A stretch of DNA of 64,000 bases from an uncultured Clostridia bacterium (lineage in GTDB: Bacteria; Bacillota; Clostridia; Oscillospirales; Acutalibacteraceae): the NCBI GenBank assembly GCA_946183365.1, contig CAMHAH010000004.1:119583-183582 (forward strand), given 5' to 3'. The position numbers were made by a program, and so were the translations under genes. The notes under the pieces are model-generated. The model ran no database searches, was not told the DNA's origin, and saw only the letters and a program-made list of their open reading frames with translations. Within the stretch, counting starts at the first letter, position 1. Every line of letters begins with the position of its first letter. Shown piece by piece: positions 31,739-40,234 of the stretch.

Positions 31739-32503
31739 CTAAGTTATTGCTCTCGCAACTACGACCAGCCTTCCGTTATCCAGAGTATATTCGCAAGTAG
31801 AAAGCGTTAGAAACTTATCTGTATCATTGATCTTTGCGGTATTGTCATACCATATCGCATAGTATTTTGACCTTGCTATATAGTCTGACGCATGCATACT
31901 TTCGGATGAAAAATCATGATACAGATGATAAGGGAAGGATGATATATCTTTCTCGGATATTTTAAATACCGAGACGGCTTCATATACCCTCTCTCCGTTG
32001 ATTGTCCTGAAGCTGATGCTGTGCCTGTCCTCACAGAAGGATGGATCGGTAAACCTGTCCAGTTGCGCAAACATAGAGCCGTCACGCATACTGTGACCGT
32101 AGACAGTTACGTTGTCTGATTGCTCCGTACCGCTTGCGTCAATAAACGGAACGCCGTAGGCGCTGCTGTTACCATCAAAATCGTGATCAATATAAAACTC
32201 CGGATCATCAAGGCTAAGCATGACGGGATAATCAATGTCCGTACCGTCAATTTTCAGCCAGCCGACGCATTCGGGATTCAGCCGCTGTAATGAATCGATT
32301 TTGCTGTCTTTTTCGGCTTTTGTCTCGGTATTATCGGCTATCTCGTCACGCGTAGCCGGAGGTTCACTGATCTGAGAGCGAAGGCGGTCAAAGGAAGCCG
32401 CAGTATTCTGTTTGGCGATAAAGATTCTGCAAAGCTGAACCACGGAGAATACGATCAGCACAGCCGCGAGAATCTTTAAAATCAAATATCGTTTTGCTTT
32501 CAT
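31739..32503 (-). CDS. Class B sortase
   Basis: The 254-residue protein has an N-terminal membrane segment (LILKILAAVLIVFSVVQL), then the sortase barrel: GWLKIDGTDIDYPVM, VTVYGHSM (catalytic His), LSTCEYT (catalytic Cys) and GRLVVVAR (catalytic Arg). These spacings and the extra helices fit class B. It would act outside the membrane, cutting a sorting signal and joining pilin or wall. It is the last gene of the pilus locus, 39 bases after the other sortase, so one may polymerise and the other anchor; which is which cannot be told. Confidence 0.92.
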   Translation of the reverse strand: MKAKRYLILKILAAVLIVFSVVQLCRIFIAKQNTAASFDRLRSQISEPPATRDEIADNTETKAEKDSKIDSLQRLNPECVGWLKIDGTDIDYPVMLSLDDPEFYIDHDFDGNSSAYGVPFIDASGTEQSDNVTVYGHSMRDGSMFAQLDRFTDPSFCEDRHSISFRTINGERVYEAVSVFKISEKDISSFPYHLYHDFSSESMHASDYIARSKYYAIWYDNTAKINDTDKFLTLSTCEYTLDNGRLVVVARAIT

Positions 32504-32542
32504 AGATACTCCAAAGCCGGCGAGGTTGGTCGCCGGCTTCTG

Positions 32543-33484
32543 TTATGATTTATCTTTCTTTTTCTTGTCGCGGCGCTCAAGGATCAGGATCACTGTCATT
32601 GCGGAAAGTCCTATGAACAGCAGACCGAACCAAATCCACGGCGAGTTGAACAGGATATCTCCCGTTTGAGCCGGCGACGAGGTTTCCTCTGTCGGGAAAG
32701 GCACATCGCCCTCGTACGGTTTGTCGGGATTCGGCGTGTCACGCTCAGCAGTCAGCAGGAGTACAGTTCTCATACCTGTGTGACCGCTCGCACAGGTGAC
32801 CAATGAAATCACCTGGATCATTTTTGGAGCCGCTTTCAGGTTTTTCAGCGCTTCTTCTCGTACAAATAACGCGTGTTCGCCGACAAAGGACGCTAAATCG
32901 CTCAGATCGCTCCCCCATGTGGTGGGGTTGAAAATTTCTTTTGTGCTGTCGGGAATCTCCAGAATTGCAAGCACGTCAAGCGCCATCACCTTTTCCTCAG
33001 TTAAGAGCTGGCCGGTGGAATTATCTCGAAAAAAGGTTTCTTTCTTGAATAGATCCAAATCTCCGAACATCAGATGATTATCCATGTGATGTCCGTACAG
33101 GAGCGAGTACGCATCGGAGAAATCTTTGCTGTTGCGCGTATCGAGAAAGATACTACCCGCCAGCGACGACTTTCCGTAAAAATCGCGGTTCATATAGTAT
33201 AGGTTATCCTTACCCTGCACGACAGGATAATCGATCTTTGTACCGTCTACCGTGATCCAGCCGATCACATCCGGATTTATATTTTTCAGCGCTTTGAGAT
33301 CGGGTTTAGCGTTATTATCGGTTATCTCCGGCTTCAACTTCAGCAGCTCATTATAAACATCCTCAGCGTCAAGATAGACTCTCTGATTGCTCCACAGAAA
33401 GTAACCGGACAGCAAAAGCAGCAGTATCATCACGAGGGCGATCACCCTCGTCAAAACATAATGCGACGCTTTCAAAAATCTCAT
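32543..33484 (-). CDS. Class B pilus-type sortase with C-terminal membrane segment
   Basis: The 313-residue protein has an N-terminal membrane helix (VIALVMILLLLLSGYFLW), GWITVDGTKIDYPVV, SLLYGHHMDNHLMFG (His), LVTCASGHTGMRTVLLL (Cys and Arg), and a second membrane helix near residues 283-305 followed by a Lys-rich tail. The C-terminal membrane helix is typical of pilin-polymerising sortases. The start lies six bases from the stop of the pilin gene, so the two are translationally close. It is the best candidate to join the pilin at 33490 into fibres. Confidence 0.92.
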   Translation of the reverse strand: MRFLKASHYVLTRVIALVMILLLLLSGYFLWSNQRVYLDAEDVYNELLKLKPEITDNNAKPDLKALKNINPDVIGWITVDGTKIDYPVVQGKDNLYYMNRDFYGKSSLAGSIFLDTRNSKDFSDAYSLLYGHHMDNHLMFGDLDLFKKETFFRDNSTGQLLTEEKVMALDVLAILEIPDSTKEIFNPTTWGSDLSDLASFVGEHALFVREEALKNLKAAPKMIQVISLVTCASGHTGMRTVLLLTAERDTPNPDKPYEGDVPFPTEETSSPAQTGDILFNSPWIWFGLLFIGLSAMTVILILERRDKKKKDKS

Positions 33485-33489
33485 AGGTA

Positions 33490-34656
33490 TCAGGCGGTTG
33501 TATTTCTACGCTTTCTAAGAGTGATAACAAATACAATACCGGCAGCTAAAACGAGGAGGATAACCGCGATGAAGGGAGCGTTCTCAACGAGTACGCCGAC
33601 GTCGATATCGGTGTTCTTCTCGTTGGTGACGATCAGCTCATCCTCAGCGTCAGCGATGGTACCTGTCGCCTTTGCAGCGTTCCAATCATCCGTTCCTTCA
33701 GCCGTAACGGTATCGGCGCTGTCTGCGCTTGTAAAAGCAAGGCTGTGGGTATAGCCCTCGGACGAGTAATCGGTCTCGGTGACTGTATAGGTAACGCCGT
33801 AAGGAATGTTGGTGATCTTAACGGTCTCGTTATGAGAGAGCGAAAGAGTCACAGTCGCTCTCCATGCTTCGTCATCATAAGCCCATCCGGATACGGTCTT
33901 GGCCGTGCCGTCGGTGTAAGAGATCGCGCTCTTTACGGGACAATTCGTATCATCAGCAGAAGCGTATGCAAATGCGACGGTTACCTGATATTCCTTTGTA
34001 AGATCGCCCATGTTGCCCTTGACGGTTTTCTTTAACGAAAGGGAGCCGTTGCTGTAGCTGTTCTCAATACCGTCGTTCTTGGTATCGCCGGTCGCAGTCG
34101 GAGTTCCGTCGGCATTGGGAGCGGTCTCATGAAGTGTGACGAGACGAATAAGATCGTCGCTGTCCTCAGCGGCGTGAAGAACCTGAACATGGAGATAGTA
34201 ATCGGAGTTGTCATATGTAACGCCTGCGGTAAAACCGGCGGTCTCATTGACCTTATACCAGTAATCACCGACTGCTGTGTAGGTAGGAAGATCCACGGTC
34301 GCCGTAACGTTTGTCGAAGCGCCAGTGTCAGCCGCGCCTGCCGCTGCGCTGAGAGTTGCATCGGATATAGTGGGCATATTAGCTGTTGTGATCGCCGCGG
34401 ACGCAGGGATATTAGCGACGGCATACGGAGTGAAGGTAACGGTAAAGTCCTCGGCAGGGCTTGAACCGTCGGTCGTATCGCCGACCAGCACATAGTGCTT
34501 TGTAAAAGTGAACGACGTTGTATCACTCAGAGGATTGGTGTCGTCGGTTCCGTCGTTGGTATTATAACCTGTTGCAGCGTCTGCGCTTACAGCAGATAGA
34601 ATCAGCAGAGCCATCACCAGTATAACAGTCAGTATGCTTTTAAGATTCCTTTTCAT
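33490..34656 (-). CDS. Pilin subunit (Spy0128/FctA-like isopeptide domains)
   Basis: The 388-residue protein has a signal peptide (LKSILTVILVMALLILSAVSA, shown in part), then two isopeptide-type pilin domains. Domain 1 (about residues 45-190) has SFTFTKHYVL and YWYKVNETAGFTAGVTYD; domain 2 (about 200-345) has SLSLKKTVKGNMGD and YTVTETDYSS. The Lys and Glu of these phrases are the expected cross-link partners. The C-terminus is IDVGVLVENAPFIAV, a membrane helix and RKRR. IDVGV stands where FctA-type pilins carry a VPTGV-like sorting signal, so the motif is non-standard. It lies between a SipA-like chaperone and a class B sortase. Confidence 0.88.
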   Translation of the reverse strand: MKRNLKSILTVILVMALLILSAVSADAATGYNTNDGTDDTNPLSDTTSFTFTKHYVLVGDTTDGSSPAEDFTVTFTPYAVANIPASAAITTANMPTISDATLSAAAGAADTGASTNVTATVDLPTYTAVGDYWYKVNETAGFTAGVTYDNSDYYLHVQVLHAAEDSDDLIRLVTLHETAPNADGTPTATGDTKNDGIENSYSNGSLSLKKTVKGNMGDLTKEYQVTVAFAYASADDTNCPVKSAISYTDGTAKTVSGWAYDDEAWRATVTLSLSHNETVKITNIPYGVTYTVTETDYSSEGYTHSLAFTSADSADTVTAEGTDDWNAAKATGTIADAEDELIVTNEKNTDIDVGVLVENAPFIAVILLVLAAGIVFVITLRKRRNTTA

Positions 34657-34677
34657 GGGTATTGCTCCTTTTGTGAA

Positions 34678-35229
34678 TTACAATGTCTTGTGACGAAATA
34701 ACACAATCGCTTTTGACTTGACATTTTCAAGCGGAATGAAGCCGAATACACGGCTGTCCTCGCACTGTGTTCTGAAGTCGCCCAATATATATATCATGTC
34801 CTCGGGGACAGTCTCTGTTCCTTCCCATCCGGCAGGAGCCGAAGTCGGGAAAAGTATCTCCGTCGTCTGGGCGGTACCGTTGACAAACAGCTTGTCGTCG
34901 GAAAAGCCTATATTGTCTCCGGCTTTAGCCGCGACCCTTCCGCAGTATTCTTGTCCGTCCACTTCGTAAAATACGATATCGTTCTTTATATATTCGCTCT
35001 TGTGATATGTGAGGACAAGATCGCCGTCGCAAAGCGCGGGATACATATCGTTTCCGTTCACGATACGGAAGCTGAAAATCGTCAGGAAGATCGCGGCCAG
35101 CACCGCCAGCCCTGCTATCATGCGTATGATAGAGAATATCAGTCTGCGGTATTCGTTTTGGATCAAGACCCCTTTTCTCCGCAGGGCGATTAGCTGAGTC
35201 AGCGGAGAAAGCGGGCTGAGATTATTCAT
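34678..35229 (-). CDS. SipA-like signal peptidase homologue lacking the catalytic Ser-Lys
   Basis: The start is ATG 35229 behind GGAGGAGAGCC. The 183-residue protein has one membrane segment (IIRMIAGLAVLAAIFLTIF) and the signal peptidase I fold: box B is GNDMYPALCDGD, box D is YCGRVAAKAGD, and box E is YILGDFRTQCEDSR. In active enzymes box B has Ser (SMxPT) and box D Lys-Arg-Val; here they are Asp and Gly-Arg-Val. The same two changes (Asp, Gly) are known in SipA of streptococcal FCT pilus loci, which acts as a pilus assembly factor rather than a peptidase. It lies directly before the FctA-like pilin, as in those loci. A chaperone role is therefore well supported. Confidence 0.88.
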   Translation of the reverse strand: MNNLSPLSPLTQLIALRRKGVLIQNEYRRLIFSIIRMIAGLAVLAAIFLTIFSFRIVNGNDMYPALCDGDLVLTYHKSEYIKNDIVFYEVDGQEYCGRVAAKAGDNIGFSDDKLFVNGTAQTTEILFPTSAPAGWEGTETVPEDMIYILGDFRTQCEDSRVFGFIPLENVKSKAIVLFRHKTL

Positions 35230-35470
35230 GGCTCTCCTCCGCAGCGATTCCGGCAGGGTCATCATACTCGCGGTATCTTGCGCGCTCGGCGATCAGCAGC
35301 TTTTCATAAAGAGCATTCAGCTCACCCAGCTTTGACCACACATCGGCTTCGTCCAGCCCGCCGAAATGAGCCTTGCGAAATTTCACCTTGCTGAGCCACT
35401 CATAGATATCCTGCTGCTCTTTGGACAGAGAATCAAAGTTCTCGGGCTTAGGTATTGCTTTCATAGTCAT
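35222..35470 (-). CDS. Small pilus-locus protein (unrecognised)
   Basis: The likely start is ATG 35470 (MTMKAIPKPENFDSLSKEQQ), two bases from the stop of the adhesin gene (TGATATG) behind AGAAGGA. The 82-residue product is soluble, charged and mostly helical (LSKVKFRKAHFGGLDEADVW, KLGELNALYEKLLIAE), with no signal peptide. The last codons overlap the SipA-like start. Placement between adhesin and SipA in a tight operon suggests a cytosolic accessory to pilus production, but no family is recognised. Confidence 0.75.
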   Translation of the reverse strand: MTMKAIPKPENFDSLSKEQQDIYEWLSKVKFRKAHFGGLDEADVWSKLGELNALYEKLLIAERARYREYDDPAGIAAEESHE

Positions 35471-35471
35471 A

Positions 35472-38400
35472 TCACTCGTCGATCCTTCTGCGACGTCTGA
35501 CAATCATAAAGATTCCAAAGCCGATAACCATCAAAATAATGATAACGTAAGGAGCGTTCTCCAAAACGACGCCGACGTCAATGGTAGCGTTTTTCTGGTT
35601 CGTTACGGTAACCGCGTCCGCGCTGTCGGAGATCGTACCGCTCGCATAGTTCTCTTCCCATGCGGCGCCGGTCAATACGGTATCGCCGGTCTCGGAAGCG
35701 TTATCAAAGACGTACTGAGGAATATCATAGCCATCGGACGAATAATCCGCCTCCTCTACGGTATATGTTACTCCGTCGGGAATGTTGGTGAATGTCACGC
35801 TGTCCCCTTTTCCGAGCTGGAGCGTGATTGCCTTAGAGCCTGTCCATCCTCCGGCTATGGTCTCCGTCCCGTAGGCGATCGGTCCGGTAACCGTTTTTCC
35901 TGTCGGAACAGTGAGGGTGACCGTAATATCAAACTTCTTGTCCCTGTCGGCAAAGTTGCCGATGATCTCTTTGGTTACGGTAAGCGAGCCTGAGCCGAAG
36001 GTATTGGTAAAGCCTGCCGTCTTATCGTCGGCGTCATTGGTATATGTACCGTCGTTCGACGGAGCGGTTTTGTGCAGGGTAACCTGGCTGACGCCGTGAT
36101 TTCGTCCCTCGCGGGATACGACAACGTGCATATAATAGGTGTTTACGTCATAAGTCACACCTGCTGCAGTTCCGGCTGTCTCATTCACCTCATACCAGTA
36201 GTCGCCTATTCCCGCATCGGTATAATCCGGCAGATCCACATCAACGAGGTCCGTGCCATCTCCGGCAGAGATCGTGTAGCTTGCATCGGAGAATGAAGGA
36301 ATCTCTACGCTCAGTCTGCCTTCTTCACGGTTGAAAGCGGTATAGGGGGCAATGCTGAATGTAATATTCTCCTCGAGAACGCCCTGCGGATCCAATACCT
36401 GACCCGCGTTCGTGTAATTTTCTTTATTGCGATAGGTTTTTGTCAAAGTGACTTTATCCAAGAACTCATAATTATTCTCATACGCAACGGTCACGATCGC
36501 GTCGGTACGCGGCATCGTATAGGAATACGTTCCGTCGCCGTTATCCCTGACCTCAACCTCGCGGCCGTAGCCGTCGGTAACGGTAATGCTCCTGACGGTA
36601 TTGCTGCCCTCGGGGCGGGGATCAACGACGACCGTTCTGTATGCCGCGTCGTATACTTTGGTATCATCATTATCAACAGCCGCTGAAATAATGACAGGCG
36701 AGCCCATCTCGGCGTCCTCCTCAGAGGCATATCGCACGGTCGACGTATGCGCAAGCATCGGATACTTGTAATCCTTGACCTTAGCAAAAGCTTCAACTTT
36801 TTCGGGAATAGCGGTCTCAGCGGTAACACTGCCAGCGATGTCGTCATCGGGATAAACGACCCAGTGGAGGTAGGTGCTGTTGGCGTCTGCCTCATCGTTA
36901 AGCGTATCGAGTAGATTTTTATCAGTAGAAGTTCCTTCCGATGACAAAAACGGTCTCGAATTCATATTGACGTCTACATTATAGACAAGTGAGGAGGGCG
37001 TTTGTGAGACATCCAAATCACTGCCATAGAACTGTCCGAGATTACTTAATCTTGACGCCTCCTGATAGGTGTTGTCTATGGAATCATAAATTTGGTTGTT
37101 GCCGCCAGATAGCCAATAAACCCGGTCTAACGTCCCCCAAAACTGGAGTCCGATAGCCTTTTCCGTAACAAGTGTGTCATTATGCTTAATCTTTCCTACA
37201 TTATATGCATTGGAAATCAAAAACAAATTGATATCTGATTCAGCGTTGCTATATCCGTGATATCCGCTGAACGCTCCGATACTGTCTCCCGAATCGGGGT
37301 TCACTGTTCCGGCATTATATGAATTCAGGATATTCATTCTATCTCTTGTAGAAGCACCTGTAATTCCACCGGCCCAAGTAACTCTATCACCCTTGATTTC
37401 TCCGAAATTGGCGCAATTCTGTAAAATGTAGCTTACCCATCCGGTTATTCCTCCTGATTTAATTGCTCCGCTCCCCGAGGTAGAAATCGTTCCGAAGAAA
37501 TCACAGTAATCAAGAGAGGCGTATAAACTGCTGACACCATCCGGTACAGGCTGCATACTGCCGATAATACCTCCTACGCTGATTGTATCATTATAAGATG
37601 TTAAATTCACGTTGATATCAGCGAAAGAAACACAGTTCTTCATCGATAATTTGTAGCTAATGCTTTTTGAGTCATCAAACCCTAAAATGCCGCCAACGCC
37701 GTAAACCACACCATTTGAGATAATGTCTCCGTATGTGATACAATCCTCATAAGAGGCGGTTGATGTTGTCGTCCTTTTTGTATATCCGGTAACTCCGCCG
37801 ACATAATAAGCACCTTTGATATGTCCGCCCTCTCCGGGATCGACCATAATATGCTTAAACTCGCTACCTTCATCGCTTTGCTGATTGCCTACGATTCCGC
37901 CTGCATAATACCCCGCATTTACCGATCCATCGATAAAAGAGCTATTGTACACCTTAAGATAACGGGATGAATTACCAACAAGACCGCCACAATAATAAGT
38001 GGTTGTGTTGAAGTTGCAATTTTTTGCTGTGCAGTTTTTCAATGTTGTTCTCACAGCGAATGCAACAAATGCTCCGGAAATCTGTGAGTTGGAATCTCTG
38101 AAATTCTCTATTGTCAGATTTTGAATAGTCGCCCCGTTTGTAGCCATAAATAACCCGTGATAGGGTACTTCAGTCGTTGTGATAACAACATTCTTTATGG
38201 TATGATTGTTGCCATCTAATACACCTGCAAAATTCTTTGCTGTCCCAAGAGGCGTCCAGTCCTTATTATCTAAATTGATATCATTTGTTAGGTTTATTGT
38301 TTTTCCGGCAAAATTTGAACCTGATGAATTACAAGTCAGTTCAATAAGTCCCGCAAATTCTTCCGCAGTTGAAATCTCAAAAGTGTCAGCTGAACCATCA

Positions 38401-38543
38401 CCGTACCAACCGGTATCGACCGAACTGCCGTCCCAAACAGATTCATCCGCAGCATAAGCAACCATCGGTATTGCGGACAGCGTCGCGATCAACACCGATG
38501 CCGATAGGACAAGCGCCCACATCTTCTTCAAGAACTTTATCAA
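35472..38543 (-). CDS. Pilus adhesin / tip protein with GLUG repeats and pilin domains
   Basis: TTG start at 38543 follows GAGGGGG by seven bases. Residues 1-31 are a signal peptide (ALVLSASVLIATLSAIPMVA). Residues about 50-480 are GLUG-type repeats (GGLVGNSS, GGIVGNQQ, GGVTGYTK, GGIIGSMQ, GGITGWVS), the beta-solenoid also found in IgA-peptidase-like adhesins. Residues about 690-980 are two isopeptide pilin domains that resemble those of the pilin at 33490 (YWYEVNETAG, YTVEEADYSSDGY). The C-terminus is IDVGVVLENAPYVII, a membrane helix and a run of Arg. It heads the locus and is probably displayed at the pilus tip or base. Confidence 0.87.
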   Translation of the reverse strand: MIKFLKKMWALVLSASVLIATLSAIPMVAYAADESVWDGSSVDTGWYGDGSADTFEISTAEEFAGLIELTCNSSGSNFAGKTINLTNDINLDNKDWTPLGTAKNFAGVLDGNNHTIKNVVITTTEVPYHGLFMATNGATIQNLTIENFRDSNSQISGAFVAFAVRTTLKNCTAKNCNFNTTTYYCGGLVGNSSRYLKVYNSSFIDGSVNAGYYAGGIVGNQQSDEGSEFKHIMVDPGEGGHIKGAYYVGGVTGYTKRTTTSTASYEDCITYGDIISNGVVYGVGGILGFDDSKSISYKLSMKNCVSFADINVNLTSYNDTISVGGIIGSMQPVPDGVSSLYASLDYCDFFGTISTSGSGAIKSGGITGWVSYILQNCANFGEIKGDRVTWAGGITGASTRDRMNILNSYNAGTVNPDSGDSIGAFSGYHGYSNAESDINLFLISNAYNVGKIKHNDTLVTEKAIGLQFWGTLDRVYWLSGGNNQIYDSIDNTYQEASRLSNLGQFYGSDLDVSQTPSSLVYNVDVNMNSRPFLSSEGTSTDKNLLDTLNDEADANSTYLHWVVYPDDDIAGSVTAETAIPEKVEAFAKVKDYKYPMLAHTSTVRYASEEDAEMGSPVIISAAVDNDDTKVYDAAYRTVVVDPRPEGSNTVRSITVTDGYGREVEVRDNGDGTYSYTMPRTDAIVTVAYENNYEFLDKVTLTKTYRNKENYTNAGQVLDPQGVLEENITFSIAPYTAFNREEGRLSVEIPSFSDASYTISAGDGTDLVDVDLPDYTDAGIGDYWYEVNETAGTAAGVTYDVNTYYMHVVVSREGRNHGVSQVTLHKTAPSNDGTYTNDADDKTAGFTNTFGSGSLTVTKEIIGNFADRDKKFDITVTLTVPTGKTVTGPIAYGTETIAGGWTGSKAITLQLGKGDSVTFTNIPDGVTYTVEEADYSSDGYDIPQYVFDNASETGDTVLTGAAWEENYASGTISDSADAVTVTNQKNATIDVGVVLENAPYVIIILMVIGFGIFMIVRRRRRIDE

Positions 38544-38608
38544 TGTGATTCCCCCTCAATTTGAGTATATGCCAAAAGGCAGACACACACTTATAATACA
38601 CTGTTATT

Positions 38609-39395
38609 TTAATTAATTGTTGCGTTAGCTATATTGTTGGTAATTGAACAGCCGTCAATATCTGCCTGCAACCAGTTGAGCGCCGCCTCGATACCTGCGC
38701 CCTGTTCAGCGGTGTTTTTAGAAATAGTAGCATTATGGATAAGGGTTTTCTGAGTTTCGGTCGTTTTCATAGCGGAAACAAATACGCCGCCGCCCTCGGT
38801 AGCGGATACACCGCCGCCAAAGCAGGTAGTGCCGCCGTTCACTTCGCAATCGGTGATTGTACCGCCGTACATATGGAACGTACCGCGTCTGATAGTTGCG
38901 CCGCCGCCGAAATAGTTGTTGCTTTTTCTTCCGGTGACAGTAACCTTATCATACATATTGCATTTTGCGGTTGTTCCGAAAACATAGATGATACCGGGAT
39001 CCTCGCCATAGGTTCCGTCGCTCTTGAGAGTCAGCGCAGAGCTACCATCGTCAAGGTTCAAAGTGCCCTTGTATACATTTGCAACAGTCTTCGGCTGGGT
39101 CAGCGTATGTCCGTTGCCGACGAGAGTGACGACAGCGTTTTCGTGGTTGACCATAACCGAGCCGGTGATATCTTCCTGAAGGCTGATAGTATATTCACCG
39201 CCGCTTGAGTTGATCGTACTGCAAGCATCGGAAAGCTGCTGTGCTATGCTGACCTCAATAACAGCGCCGGCGGCTGATACCAATCCGTGATCGGTAACGT
39301 CGCAAACAATAGGAATACGGAATACAAAATAGTCGTTTTGAGGTCCTTGTCATAACAGATCTCTCCTTCATAAGGGTAGTAAATTGTGTATATAT
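38609..39395 (-). pseudogene. Frameshifted fragment of a beta-helix surface protein
   Basis: The frame 38609-39283 (VSAAGAVIEVSIAQQLSDAC...) is a right-handed beta-helix segment (GGTITDCEVNGG, ISKNTAEQGAGIEAAL). Upstream the coding frame continues only if one A is added in the AAAA run at 39336-39339: then YEGEICYDKDLKNDYFVFRI runs into VCDVTDHGLVSAAG. No start or signal peptide is found before it and the sequence turns AT-rich at about 39395. It is therefore the broken middle of a larger secreted protein. It lies 65 bases upstream of the adhesin gene, but transcription through it is not evident. Confidence 0.65.
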
Positions 39396-39403
39396 TCACA
39401 ATT
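39382..39403. promoter_or_regulatory. Inverted repeat in AT-rich gap
   Basis: AATTGTG and CACAATT flank TATATATT. It lies between the surface pseudogene and the RHH gene; the surrounding 39396-39524 is AT-rich without a gene. Confidence 0.4.
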
Positions 39404-39524
39404 ATATATTAACATTATTGATAATATTTGTCAATAATTTATCAACAATTTATCGAAGTTCATGTATTTAATCAGGTTTTTGACGCCTTTTGCGTTCTTT
39501 TTGAAGCGGCAAGAGACGATGATT

Positions 39525-39950
39525 TTAGCCATTCACATCACCGAACACATCGTGTTCATCCAAATATTTTTGAGTATCTTCCAAATCAAGCGTGCCGTTA
39601 TGCTCGGCAACGATCCGTTTGGAAGTGCGGTCGAGGTAGTCCAAAGCTTGATCTGACAGCTCACTTTGGTATGCAGTGAGGATATTGCTTTTGCAAACCT
39701 CCACCGCCATCTTGAAGATCATCTCGCTCATCTTGGCCTCAAATCTGGACAGGATCAGCTTGATATTCTGATTGATCAGCGGAGAAATATAATTGACGTT
39801 TTCATTCATATCGATATATCCGAGATAATACTCGACCGCTTCACGGACGAAACTGCTCCGTGAATAGCCTTCATTTTCTTTGATAAAGTTGTCCATACTT
39901 TCGATTTGATCCCTTGTAAAAATGATCGGAACCTTCTTGCTTTCTTCCAT
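39525..39950 (-). CDS. Ribbon-helix-helix DNA-binding protein
   Basis: The 141-residue protein has an N-terminal ribbon-helix-helix: VPIIFTRDQIESMDNFIKEN followed by GYSRSSFVREAVEYYLGYI. The rest is helical (FEAKMSEMIFKMAVEVCKS) and ends with an acidic tail. Such proteins bind palindromes as dimers; on mobile elements they act in copy control, partition or mobilisation. It lies downstream of a RepA-like ATPase gene on the same strand. Its specific job is unknown. Confidence 0.82.
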   Translation of the reverse strand: MEESKKVPIIFTRDQIESMDNFIKENEGYSRSSFVREAVEYYLGYIDMNENVNYISPLINQNIKLILSRFEAKMSEMIFKMAVEVCKSNILTAYQSELSDQALDYLDRTSKRIVAEHNGTLDLEDTQKYLDEHDVFGDVNG

Positions 39951-40062
39951 TTGTTTCCTCCCAAAAACACTTTATTCATATAAACCGAGGATGTCTTTTC
40001 GTAACCGTATATTTATACTCAGAAAACCGCTCAACGGTCGGCTCTGCCGTCCGATGTCTTTC

Positions 40063-40095
40063 GCGAGCAATCCACCTAAAGGATTGCTCGCTTTT
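40063..40095 (+). terminator. Terminator-like hairpin
   Basis: GCGAGCAATCC (40063-40073) pairs with GGATTGCTCGC (40081-40091) and is followed by TTTT on the plus strand. The gap 39951-40234 otherwise shows no gene; the orientation opposite to its neighbours suggests a moved piece of DNA. Confidence 0.55.
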
Positions 40096-40234
40096 ATCTA
40101 CTCCTCCGTAAGCGCGCTCACAACAAGCTTCAAATCTTTGTGAATAACTCCAAATGCGATCAGATGATCCGCTCCGAAATTTGGGGACGGTATTGACCGG
40201 GACGATAACACCCCTATGTTGAGAAGCCGCATAT

